DNA from: DATJZH01 sp052146815
Lineage (GTDB): Bacteria; Actinomycetota; Actinomycetes; Streptosporangiales; Streptosporangiaceae
Length of the DNA: 64,000 nucleotides
Assembly (NCBI GenBank): GCA_052146815.1
Contig: JBKQMG010000105.1
Span: forward strand, 4,140-68,139
Reading direction: 5' to 3'
Shown piece after piece: positions 17,458-25,704 of the stretch (positions are counted from its first letter, which is position 1; every line of letters starts with the position of its first letter). Made by a program: the position numbers and the translations under genes. The notes below the pieces were generated by a model, which was given only the letters and a program-made list of their open reading frames with translations, was not told the origin of the DNA and made no database searches.

Positions 17458-18273
17458 TCAGGGGGTCGTGGCCGGGCCGCCGGGGGTCCCCCCCACCGGC
17501 GGTAATCCCCGCCGGCGTTCGGCCCTCGAAAGCGCCAGTAGCTCCGCATCAGGGTCCTCGTCGGACTTCAACCACAGGAGGGCGTTCCAAAAGATCACGG
17601 GGGCGAAGGCCGCGGCGGCCACGAACCAGAGCACCGCCGAGGAGATCTGCTGGTCGGCGGCGGCGCTGAGCCCCCCCACGACATGGTGGAAGTTCCGGTA
17701 GAAATCGTGGTTGGACAGGCCGACCACGTAGGCGAGGATCCAGAAGGCCCACATCACGAAGGCCGCCAGCACCGCTCGTCGCAGATAACCTGAGCGTGGT
17801 GCCAGTGGCGGCGATGCAGCAAGCTCCAGCCATAGGCCCAGCCCGAAGATCACGAGGCTGGCCCCTTCCAGCAGCGCCATCCAGCCGTGCTCGGCCACCG
17901 CTGCCACCGCACCGGGAGCGTGCCACGCTACGACAACGCAGAGGTCACTGGCGATGAAGCCGAGCGACCATCGCAGCTCGCGGTGCCGACGGCGACGGTC
18001 GGCGACCCTGTCGATGATCCCTCGACGTCCGTCGGGGGACCCGTCGCCGGCTAGTCCCAAGTACCGCCACGGGGCACCCACCGTCAACAGCGCGGGTAGG
18101 ACGATCGCCAGGAGTGAGAACTGGAGCGCCGCGCCGTACTCCGCATGCCGCGCCGTGGCCGAGAGTGGGGGGACAAGGGCCATGATGGCGACGGCGACTG
18201 CGGCCAAGAGGCACCAGGCTCGCCAGCGTGTGGTCGGTTCGGGGGGCCGCACGCTGGCAACCCCGCTGCTCAT
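17458..18273 (-). CDS. ctaG: Cytochrome c oxidase assembly factor CtaG (caa3 type), left operon
   Basis: The 271-residue integral membrane protein has about seven TM helices. CtaG-family landmarks are LLTVGAPWRYLGLAG, the His in VVAWHAPG, and NFHHVVGG...DQQISSAVLW near the C-terminus. The family helps insert copper into subunit I. The ATG at 18273 overlaps the stop of the small upstream gene by ATGA, which argues against the longer frame starting at 18318. Last gene of coxI-coxIII-small gene-ctaG. Confidence 0.85.
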   Translation of the reverse strand: MSSGVASVRPPEPTTRWRAWCLLAAVAVAIMALVPPLSATARHAEYGAALQFSLLAIVLPALLTVGAPWRYLGLAGDGSPDGRRGIIDRVADRRRRHRELRWSLGFIASDLCVVVAWHAPGAVAAVAEHGWMALLEGASLVIFGLGLWLELAASPPLAPRSGYLRRAVLAAFVMWAFWILAYVVGLSNHDFYRNFHHVVGGLSAAADQQISSAVLWFVAAAAFAPVIFWNALLWLKSDEDPDAELLALSRAERRRGLPPVGGTPGGPATTP

Positions 18274-18383
18274 CGCGTCGGTCGACGCTGGAAGAAGCCC
18301 CAGAGAAGTACGACGCACAGGACGCCAAGGGGGATGGCGAACGTCAGTGCCTGGGTGCCGGCTAGGTCGGATGCCGTGATCAC
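18270..18383 (-). CDS. 37-residue single-TM protein in the left oxidase operon
   Basis: A GTG at 18383 lies just downstream of GGAGAG, 18 bases after the coxIII stop, and opens a 37-codon frame ending ATGA-coupled to ctaG. The peptide is one hydrophobic helix (LTFAIPLGVLCVVLLWGFF) with a basic end (QRRPTR). It resembles CcoQ-like or subunit IV-like mini-subunits in size and placement. A longer reading from 18470 overlaps coxIII and is not preferred. Confidence 0.55.
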   Translation of the reverse strand: MITASDLAGTQALTFAIPLGVLCVVLLWGFFQRRPTR

Positions 18384-18400
18384 AGGTTCACTCTCCAGGC

Positions 18401-19078
18401 TCAGATGACGTAGAACAATACCCAAAAGAACGTGGCTACGAGGGCGATGAACCCCCAGAAGTACGTACAACCGTTGAGGTTGGCACGAAAGAGGCGCGCC
18501 ACCGGCAGGGTCGAGTTGGGTGCCCCTCCGTCTTGGACAATCGCGCGTCGGAGTCGCATCTCCCTCGCCAGGATGGTTTCGAGCCAGTAGGTTCCGCCCA
18601 GCACCAGGGCGATGTTCATTGCGCCCCAGGCGATGAAGCAGGAGGCGTAGCCGCTCGAGCCCGGGAAGAAGGGCAGGTCGGTCATCTGCCAGATCTGGAG
18701 GCCGATGACCAGGAGCCCTCCGAGGACAGCCGTCCAGCCGGCCACCTGCCAGTCCAGGGTTTCGCTGTCACGGAACCGACGCTCGCCGAACTGCACCAGG
18801 AGGGCGCTGGCCACCGTGATGGCGAAGATGGCCGCACCGGCCGCGGTGGGCGCGGTGACCCCATTGGGTCGCCACAGGTCCCCGTTGTTGGCCGAGCGTA
18901 GGTAGAAGTAGGCGAACGCAAGGGCGGCGAAGGCGAAGGCCCATATGCCGATGAGGAGTCTGCCTCCGGTCCAAAGGGCTCCTTCCTGGGCCCGCAGCTC
19001 GAAGGCGATCTCCTCCGGCGTCTCCTGCAGCTGCGCGAAGCTCTCGAATCGCTGGTTGTCCGCCGGGTCGCGTTCCAT
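18401..19078 (-). CDS. Cytochrome c oxidase subunit III, left operon
   Basis: The 225-residue product has a short charged N-terminus and about five TM helices, with the family patterns FAYFYLRS, LVIGLQIWQMTDLPF and the C-terminal TYFWGFIALVATFFWVLFYVI region. It is a haem-copper oxidase subunit III-like protein. It begins 11 bases after the coxI stop. Compared with the right-hand copy at 20599 it is clearly homologous but divergent, so the two are not recent duplicates. Confidence 0.88.
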   Translation of the reverse strand: MERDPADNQRFESFAQLQETPEEIAFELRAQEGALWTGGRLLIGIWAFAFAALAFAYFYLRSANNGDLWRPNGVTAPTAAGAAIFAITVASALLVQFGERRFRDSETLDWQVAGWTAVLGGLLVIGLQIWQMTDLPFFPGSSGYASCFIAWGAMNIALVLGGTYWLETILAREMRLRRAIVQDGGAPNSTLPVARLFRANLNGCTYFWGFIALVATFFWVLFYVI

Positions 19079-19089
19079 CCTCTACCCCC

Positions 19090-19893
19090 TCACGCTATCG
19101 GGGGCCGTGGATCGCCGTCACCATCCACCCCGGTCGCCAGGTCGTCGGGTTCGACCGCCCCCGCAGGGGCGATCGTTGACATCGCCATCCCCAGATCGGC
19201 CACCGGTGCGGCATCGGCTTCGCCGTAGTGGTAGGGATCGTTCAAGACCACCGGAATGCGCTCGAAGTTGAACCACGGCACCGGAGTGGGCGTCTGCCAC
19301 TCCAGGCCGAGCGAGTTCCACGGGTTCGGTGGGGCCTCGTGTGGCGTCAGGTAGATCGACCAGATGAAGTTGATGATGAACAAGAAGAACGACGCACCGA
19401 GACAGTAGGCGCTGATGCTCGAGATGTCGTTCAACGTCTGCAGGTTTGGGGCGTACTCGAACACCCGCCGCGGCTGGCCGAGGAGGCCCACCAGGAAGAG
19501 CGGGAAGAAGGTCAGGTTGAAGAAGACGAAGAACGTCCAGAAGTGCCACTTGCTGAGCCGGCGGTTCATGGTCTTGCCGGTGATCTTCGGGAACCAGTAG
19601 TAGAACCCCCCGAACAGGGCAAAGATGAGGCCGCCCATGATCGTGTAGTGGAAGTGCGCCAGCACGAAGAAACTGCCGTGGACGGTGACATTGACCGGGA
19701 CGTCGGAGAGAAACACGCCGGTCACCCCGCCGATCAGGAAGTTGAACACCATCCCGAGACAGAAGAGCATCGGGGTGTCACAGCGAATTTTCGCTTTCCA
19801 CAGGGTGCCGAGCGTGACGAGGTAGAGGAATCCGGTGGGAATCGAGATGAGCTCCGTCGTGAGCATGAACAGCGGCCGCATGTCCGGGTTCAT
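19090..19893 (-). pseudogene. ctaD: Cytochrome c oxidase subunit I, 5'-truncated at the junction (left copy)
   Basis: Reading leftward from the junction, 267 codons encode the C-terminal part of haem-copper oxidase subunit I, from NPDMRPLFMLTTELISIPTG through LAHFHYTIMGG (haem ligand histidines) to a Pro-rich tail. Everything N-terminal, including the CuB ligands and the first haem-a ligand, is missing. The open frame continues past 19893 into antisense of the right-hand copy, giving 28 meaningless codons. It is followed directly by coxIII. Whether this is a biological truncation or an artificial join is discussed in the findings. Confidence 0.85.
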
Positions 19894-19894
19894 C
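19886..19894. other. Head-to-head breakpoint between two coxI genes
   Basis: Left of here the minus strand is coxI coding; right of here the plus strand is a different coxI. GGGTTCAT fits both genes at the switch: its complement ATGAACCC encodes Met-Asn-Pro of the left gene, and GGGTTCATC encodes Gly-Phe-Ile of the right gene. The breakpoint therefore has up to about 8 bases of microhomology. GC content rises to the right. Confidence 0.8.
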
Positions 19895-20596
19895 TTCCTG
19901 GTGGCCATGGGCACCTTCTGGAAAGCGAAGATCCGATTCACGGTGCCGATGCTGTTCGCGCTCGCCTTCTTCTTCAACTTCCTGATCGGCGGGGTGACCG
20001 GGGTTTATCTGTCTGACGTCCCGGTGAACACTACGGCGCACGGCAGCTTCTTCGTGATGGCGCACTTCCACTACACGATCATGGGCGGCCTGATCTTCGC
20101 CTTCATGGGCGGCTGTTACTACTGGCTGCCCAAGATGATAGGCATCAATCTGAACCAAACGCTGGGTAAGGTTCACTTCTGGACGATGTTCATCTTCTTC
20201 AACTCGACGTTCCTGCCATTGTTCGGGGTCGGGCGGGCCGCCCAGCCGAGGCGGGTGTTCGAGTACGCGCGCAACCTGCAGACCCTGAACGACTGGGTGT
20301 CCATCTCGTCGTTCTTCCTCGGCGCCTCGATCCTGATTTTCCTCATCAACTTCGTCTGGTCGACGGTCATCGTCAGGGAGCGGGTAACAGGCAACCTGTG
20401 GAATTCCCGCGGCCTGGAGTGGCAGGTGGCCTCGCCGCCCGCCGCCGGGAACTTCGAACACGTGCCGGTCGTGCTGTCCGGCCCGTACGAGTACGGGGTG
20501 AAGGACGCGCCGCCGGTCGCCGACCTGAATCCGCCTGTCGGCGTGCTGGCCGCCGCGCTGAACGGCAACGGCCAGCCGGCCCGAGCGGAGGCATAG
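19889..20596 (+). pseudogene. ctaD: Cytochrome c oxidase subunit I, 5'-truncated at the junction (right copy)
   Basis: From FIFLVAMGTFWKAKIRF onward, 235 codons encode the C-terminal part of subunit I, including MAHFHYTIMGGLIFAF with the haem ligand histidines and the QPRRVFEYARNLQTLNDW motif. An ATG-started frame from 19835 exists, but its first 18 residues are antisense of the left copy. The protein is collinear with the left copy over its whole length with many substitutions, so they are homologues from different lineages. coxIII follows after 2 bases. Confidence 0.85.
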
Positions 20597-20598
20597 TC

Positions 20599-21267
20599 AT
20601 GGCCGAGACAACCTCACAGCCGTCGGCGAGCCTGAGCCGGGCGGAGGAAGAGGCAGCTTTCTATCACGAGGCGGCGCTCAACGCATCCTGGACGGGCACC
20701 CGGATCACCATCGCCTCCCTGTCCTTTGGCTTCGGTGCGATGGTGTTCGCCTTCTTCTACCTGCGCTCGATCAATTCGCACGGTCTGTGGTATCCAGCAG
20801 GCTTCATTGGGCCGAAGCAGTGGACTGGCGCGGTCATCATGGGCCTGATCGTGGTCAGCGCTCTCGTGCAGACCGTGGCTCTGCAGCGGATCAAGGCGGG
20901 CCACAAGGGAGCGTGGCTGGGCGGGGCCGCGGTCGCCCTGGTGCTCGGGCTGGCGGCCGTCGGACTGCAGGTCTGGCAGTTGCTCAACCTCTCGTTCCAG
21001 CCCGGCGACAACGGCTTCGCCAGCGTCTTCACCGGGGCCACGCCGATCTTCCTGGTGGTGGCCTTCAGCGCCATGATCTGGCTGGAGATCCTGATTATGC
21101 GGTGCCGTCCGCTGGCGGAGATCTCGTTCGTCGAGCAACCGCCGACGTTCGCTGAGGCGTTCGCGGTGCAGCGCTTCCAGGCGTCACTGAGCGCGTTTAC
21201 GGTGACCTGGAACTACCTGGCCGTCGTAGCGGTCGTTCTGTGGATCCTGTTCTACCTCGTGCACTAA
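20599..21267 (+). CDS. Cytochrome c oxidase subunit III, right operon
   Basis: The 222-residue product has a charged N-terminus and about five TM helices. Shared landmarks with the left copy are FAFFYLRS, GLQVWQLLNLSF and the C-terminal FTVTWNYLAVVAVVLWILFYL. The ATG at 20599 follows GGAGG in the last codons of coxI. It is the second gene of the right-hand operon coxI-coxIII-ctaG-small gene-ctaB. Confidence 0.9.
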   Translation: MAETTSQPSASLSRAEEEAAFYHEAALNASWTGTRITIASLSFGFGAMVFAFFYLRSINSHGLWYPAGFIGPKQWTGAVIMGLIVVSALVQTVALQRIKAGHKGAWLGGAAVALVLGLAAVGLQVWQLLNLSFQPGDNGFASVFTGATPIFLVVAFSAMIWLEILIMRCRPLAEISFVEQPPTFAEAFAVQRFQASLSAFTVTWNYLAVVAVVLWILFYLVH

Positions 21268-21346
21268 TGCCGGAGGTACCTGGCTCAGCGGAAGGGCCGG
21301 TCCGCCGCCGGAGCGTGACGGCAGCCGGACGGAGGACACGAGCGGA

Positions 21347-22279
21347 ATGAATACAGTCACGGCGCACTGGTCGGCCAGCTGGCCAGTGCTGCTTGGCTAT
21401 GCTGCGATCGCCGCAGTCCACCTGATCGGCCTGGGCCTGATGCTGTCGGCCGGTGAGGCACCGCCGAGTCAGGCCGGCGGCGCTGTGGCTGACCGCAGTG
21501 ACCTTATCCGGCAGGCTGGTATCTTCCAGGCCGGACTGCTCATCGCGGCCCTGGCGATCATCTCGCCGTTCGGATACTGGTCCTCGGTGTACGTGTGGGT
21601 GCACGCGGTGCAGGACCTGCTGCTGGCGTTTATCGCGCCGGCGCTGATCGTGCTCGGCGCGCCGTGGCAGCCGCTGCGCCGCGGATGGTCGAGCATGCGG
21701 CACCGGCCTAGTGCCGGCCCGAGCCCGGTACGGCCTGGCCCAGCGCCCTACCGGCCCCAGCGGGTGCCGTGGTGGCTGTCCAGCCCGGTGGCGGTCGTGA
21801 TCGCCTTCAACGCGATCTGGCTGGGCTGGCACCTGCCAGCGCTGTTCGACTCCACCCGGACACGCGGCCCGGCGGCCGTTGCCGAGTACATTACCTACCT
21901 TGCCGTCGGCATCGTGTTCTGGCTCCAGCTGATCGGCTCGCGCCCGTCCAGCCCGGCGGCCACGCCGCTGCGGCGGTTCGGGCTGATCGTCGCCACAGTC
22001 GTCGCGAGCACCGTCATGGGCATGATCCTGGTCTTCGGCGCGGGACTGGCATATCCGGCGTTCGTCGGACCGGCCCACCACGTCCTGTCCGTCCTGGACG
22101 ATCAGCAGCTCGCCGGTGCCGTGCTCTGGATGGGAATGCTGCCACCGATGGTGGTCGTAGGTGTGGCGGTGCTCCTACGATGGTTTGACGACGAGGAGTC
22201 GGCCGACCTCTCGGCAGGCCTCGACCGGCTGGTAAGCCCGCGAAAGGCCGCCTGGTCATCGCGGTCAGGGCGCAGATGA
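21347..22279 (+). CDS. ctaG: Cytochrome c oxidase assembly factor CtaG (caa3 type), right operon
   Basis: The 310-residue membrane protein has about seven or eight TM helices. CtaG landmarks are HAVQDLLLAFIAPALIVLGAPW, GWHLPALFD, and PAHHVLSVLDDQQLAGAVLWM. It is about 40 residues longer than the left copy, with a Pro-rich loop (residues 115-140). The gap after coxIII (79 bases) is larger than elsewhere in the operon but holds no other gene. Confidence 0.85.
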   Translation: MNTVTAHWSASWPVLLGYAAIAAVHLIGLGLMLSAGEAPPSQAGGAVADRSDLIRQAGIFQAGLLIAALAIISPFGYWSSVYVWVHAVQDLLLAFIAPALIVLGAPWQPLRRGWSSMRHRPSAGPSPVRPGPAPYRPQRVPWWLSSPVAVVIAFNAIWLGWHLPALFDSTRTRGPAAVAEYITYLAVGIVFWLQLIGSRPSSPAATPLRRFGLIVATVVASTVMGMILVFGAGLAYPAFVGPAHHVLSVLDDQQLAGAVLWMGMLPPMVVVGVAVLLRWFDDEESADLSAGLDRLVSPRKAAWSSRSGRR

Positions 22280-22325
22280 TGAGCCCGCAGATGATGAGCC
22301 CACTGACTCGCAGCAGGAGGCGGCA

Positions 22326-22781
22326 GTGCATATAGCCATGCTGGCGGCTGTATCGCCAGATAACAGTCCCCATGGGTACAACTGGACCTTTGCCTTTCCC
22401 ATGCTGCTGTTCATCATCATTACCGGCGGCCTGTACGTGGTCCTCACCAGGCCGCATAAGGTGCCCGGCCACGGCACGCTCGCGCCGGCCCAGGCGGGCC
22501 GGGCGGGCGCGGCGCCTGACGCCGCGGTGGCGCCTGGAGGCGAGGCCGCGCGCGCCGCGGCCGTGGCCTCCGGCTTTACCACGGCCGCGGGCGGCGGTGC
22601 GGGCGAGTCGCCGGCCGAGCCAGGCGGCGCGCACCGGGTCGCGAACCTGGAACCGGCGTCCGGTAACGTATCTGACCAGGACGCTTCCGGCCAGGATGCG
22701 TCCGGCCCCAGTGACGACCCGGCTGATGCGGGCCCCAGTGCGGGCACCCCCACGAACCGTGATCCGGAGGCCACCGAGTGA
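22326..22781 (+). CDS. Single-TM protein with long low-complexity tail
   Basis: The 151-residue product has one TM segment (about 21-41, TFAFPMLLFIIITGGLYVVL) and then about 105 residues of Ala/Gly/Ser/Asp-rich disordered sequence. It probably corresponds to the mini-subunit in the left operon (18270-18383), with a tail added. The stop overlaps the ctaB start (GTGA at 22778-22781), so it is translated with it. The function is unknown. Confidence 0.65.
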   Translation: MHIAMLAAVSPDNSPHGYNWTFAFPMLLFIIITGGLYVVLTRPHKVPGHGTLAPAQAGRAGAAPDAAVAPGGEAARAAAVASGFTTAAGGGAGESPAEPGGAHRVANLEPASGNVSDQDASGQDASGPSDDPADAGPSAGTPTNRDPEATE

Positions 22782-23761
22782 CACACGCGACCGGTGCGCT
22801 TCCCGGCTCTCCCGTCGGGCAGCCTGTCGCGTCCGACCCGGCAGTGACGCTGCAGGATGGGCGCCGCTCCGCCGGTCTGATCGTCCGCTCGCTTTTCCAG
22901 CTGACCAAGCCGCGCATTATCGAGCTGCTGCTGGTGACGACCGTGCCGACGATGCTCCTGGCGAAGCAGGGGCTGCCGTCGGCCCGTCTCCTGGCGGTCA
23001 CGCTGGCAGGCGGTGCGCTGGCGGCCGGCAGTGCCAACACGCTCAACTGCTACATCGACCGCGATATCGACGCGGTCATGCACCGCACCTCGCGCCGGCC
23101 GCTCGTGGCCAAGGCGGGACGCGCGGCTATCCGGCCTGGTGAGGCGCTGATCTCCGGCGTCGTGCTGGGCGCGGCCGCCACCCTGCTGCTCGGCCTGCTG
23201 GCTAACTGGCTGGCGGCGGCGCTGGCTGACGCGGCGATCTTGTTCTACGTCTTCGTCTACACCATCGGTCTTAAGCGGCGGACAGCCTCCAACATCGTGA
23301 TCGGCGGCGCGGCCGGCTGCTTCCCCGTGCTCGTCGGCTGGGCGGCGGTGACAGGCACCGTCAGCTGGCCGGCCATTGTCCTGTTCGCGGTCATCTTCTT
23401 CTGGACACCGCCGCACTTCTGGGCGCTGGCGATGAAGTTCCGCGATGACTACGCGGCCGCCAGCGTGCCGATGCTGCCGGTCGTCGCCTCTGCGGCGACG
23501 GTGGCCCGCAAGATCCTCGTCTATTCCTACGTCATGGTCGCGACGACGCTGGTCCTCATCCCGTACTCAGGCTGGCTGTATGGAGCGTGCGCGGCAGTGC
23601 TCGGCGTCTGGTTCCTGGCCGAGGCGCACCGGCTGCGCAGCAGGGTCGCCGCCGGCGAGGCCGCGGCGCCGATGCGGCTGTTCCATCTGTCGATCGCCTA
23701 TCTCACGCTGCTGTTCGTGGCGGTGGCAGTCACCGCGCTGGTCCCGCTGGGCCGCTGGTAG
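22778..23761 (+). CDS. ctaB: Protoheme IX farnesyltransferase
   Basis: The 327-residue UbiA-superfamily enzyme has about nine TM helices. The first aspartate-rich motif is N90-C-Y-I-D-R-D-I-D98 (NCYIDRDID) and the second region is YTIGLKRRTASNIVIGG. WTPPHFWALAMKFRDDY is diagnostic for haem O synthase. It farnesylates haem b to haem O for the oxidase encoded by the same operon. The GTG start at 22778 overlaps the upstream stop. Confidence 0.95.
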   Translation: MTHATGALPGSPVGQPVASDPAVTLQDGRRSAGLIVRSLFQLTKPRIIELLLVTTVPTMLLAKQGLPSARLLAVTLAGGALAAGSANTLNCYIDRDIDAVMHRTSRRPLVAKAGRAAIRPGEALISGVVLGAAATLLLGLLANWLAAALADAAILFYVFVYTIGLKRRTASNIVIGGAAGCFPVLVGWAAVTGTVSWPAIVLFAVIFFWTPPHFWALAMKFRDDYAAASVPMLPVVASAATVARKILVYSYVMVATTLVLIPYSGWLYGACAAVLGVWFLAEAHRLRSRVAAGEAAAPMRLFHLSIAYLTLLFVAVAVTALVPLGRW

Positions 23762-23925
23762 GCCGGACCCGCTGGCCCGCTCGTAGTGTCACCCGGCCGC
23801 GCGGCGTTGCCTGTGCGGCCCGTGCTCCGCCGCAGTAGCGCCCCTGCCATCGGCGGGCGATCTCATGACCGAAGATCTACCGCATACTGGCCAGCCCGGT
23901 GCGGCGGGTGCACCATCCTGGTGAC

Positions 23926-25587
23926 ATGAGCACGCATGCGGGCGGCCCGGCTGACCCCGGCCGCCAGGGACGCGGTGACGGCGGCGGCTCGGAGGGGCCC
24001 AGCCGCAGAAAATTCATCGGCGGCGCGGCTGCTGCCGCCGCGGTGCCGGCCGCGGCCGTGGCGGCCTGGAAGCTGGCCGGATCTGACGGCGCCCAGTCGG
24101 CGACGGCCGCCGGCGCCGGGCACCACGCGGCCCCGGCCGCGCGGGCCGGCCGGCCCGTGGCCGAGAACTCGCTGCCCGGCGATCCGCGCTGGTGGATCAC
24201 GAAGCAGGGCGCGCCGCACGCGATCATGGGATACACCGGCCAGTCCAGCGTGCTGCCCGGCGAGCCGGTCCACCTCTATGTGTCCACGACCGCGCGGGAG
24301 TTCCGGGTCCGGGCGTTCCGCATGGGCTGGTACCGCGGCGACCTGGCGCGCAGACTATGGGAGTCCGGGGCCGTACGCGGCCACCGGCAGCGCGCCGCGG
24401 CGATGACGGCGGCCACGAATACGGTGCATACCGACTGGGGCGTCTCGGTGACCGTGCCGACTGACGGCTGGCCGGCCGGCTCCTATCTGCTCCGGCTGGA
24501 CGCGGACACCGGCGCGCAGCGGTACGTGCCGCTGACCGTGAGGTCCGCGAGCACGGCCGGCAAGGTCGTACTCAAGAGCGGGGTAGCGACCTGGCAGGCG
24601 TACAACACCTGGGGCGGCTACGACCTGTACAACGGCCCGGCCGGGTACGACGACCGGGCGCTGGCGGTCAGCCTGGACCGGCCTTATGACCAGGAAGGCG
24701 CCTACCTCTTCATGGTCTACGAGCGCAAGCTGGTCAACCTGGCCGAGCGGATGGGCCTGCCGCTCGCCTACCTGACCAGCATGGACATCGCGACGGACGC
24801 GCGCGCGCTGGATGGGGCGAGCGCGCTGATCTCGCCCGGCCACGACGAGTACTGGTCGCCGCCCGAGCGTGCGCACGTCACGGCGGCCAGGGACGCGGGG
24901 GTCAATCTGGCCTTCCTCGGCGCTAACGCGATGTTCCGGCGGATCAGGCTCGAGCCGACGACACTCGGCGAGAACCGCCTGGTGATCTGCTACAAGACCA
25001 GCTATGAGCAGGATCCGATGTACGGGGTGGACAACGCGCTGGTCACCAATGACTGGCGGGAGCCGCCCGCGCCGGATCCGGAGTCGTCGGTGATCGGCAC
25101 GCTGTATGAGAGCTATCCGACCGTGGCTGACTATGTCGTCGCCGCCCCGGACGCATGGATGCTCGCCGGAACCGGAGCCCGAAAAGGGACCAGCTTCACC
25201 GCGCTCGTCGGCATCGAGTACGACCGGGTGAACCCCGGCTATCCGGTGCCGCGGCCGATCGAGGTATTCGCGCACTCGCCGCTCACCTGCAACGGCGTCA
25301 ACAGCTACGCCGACTCGGCGTACTACACCCATCACAGCGGCGCAGGGGTGTTCAACGTCGGCACGATGCGCTGGGTAGAGTCCTTCGGGCCGCCCACCTA
25401 TGGCTGGGGGATCACCAGGAGCTGCGGCCGGTTCACCCGCCGGGTGACCGCGAACGTGCTGCGGGCCTTTGCCGACGGCCCCGCCGCAGCGAAATACCCG
25501 GCTCGCGACAATCTGGACGCGATGCACGAGTGGCCCGGAGACCCGATCGCCGCGAAGCACAACCTGTGGCCGCCCGTAGTCCTCTAG
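23926..25587 (+). CDS. Tat-exported protein with N,N-dimethylformamidase large-subunit-like domain
   Basis: From the ATG at 23926 the product has 553 residues. A twin-arginine signal is present (SRRKFIGG then an Ala-rich helix), followed by an exported domain. The bulk resembles the C-terminal domain of dimethylformamidase beta/large subunit: GWYRG, YNTWGGYDLYNG, ALISPGHDEYWSPPER and GANAMFRR. In that enzyme the domain houses a mononuclear iron site, but I cannot verify the ligands here. No small-subunit gene is adjacent. A role as an extracytoplasmic amidase or sugar-modifying enzyme is possible. Confidence 0.8.
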   Translation: MSTHAGGPADPGRQGRGDGGGSEGPSRRKFIGGAAAAAAVPAAAVAAWKLAGSDGAQSATAAGAGHHAAPAARAGRPVAENSLPGDPRWWITKQGAPHAIMGYTGQSSVLPGEPVHLYVSTTAREFRVRAFRMGWYRGDLARRLWESGAVRGHRQRAAAMTAATNTVHTDWGVSVTVPTDGWPAGSYLLRLDADTGAQRYVPLTVRSASTAGKVVLKSGVATWQAYNTWGGYDLYNGPAGYDDRALAVSLDRPYDQEGAYLFMVYERKLVNLAERMGLPLAYLTSMDIATDARALDGASALISPGHDEYWSPPERAHVTAARDAGVNLAFLGANAMFRRIRLEPTTLGENRLVICYKTSYEQDPMYGVDNALVTNDWREPPAPDPESSVIGTLYESYPTVADYVVAAPDAWMLAGTGARKGTSFTALVGIEYDRVNPGYPVPRPIEVFAHSPLTCNGVNSYADSAYYTHHSGAGVFNVGTMRWVESFGPPTYGWGITRSCGRFTRRVTANVLRAFADGPAAAKYPARDNLDAMHEWPGDPIAAKHNLWPPVVL

Positions 25588-25704
25588 CCGCCGTGCCAGC
25601 GGGCAAAGTGCGGCGCGGCTGGGGGAACCCAGGGCCACCGCTGAGAGTCTTATGCTGTGAGGAACGACAGCGCCGTCGGGTTGGCGCGTTTCGGAGGTAA
25701 GCAG

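Noticed and set aside
19835..19977. Overlapping coding on both strands as a true antisense gene pair
   Set aside because: The extra N-terminal codons of each frame are the antisense of the other coxI; only one strand is homologous on each side of about 19,890.
19090..20596. One coxI gene split by a simple inversion
   Set aside because: The two pieces encode the same C-terminal part, not complementary halves, and differ in sequence, so they cannot be one gene.
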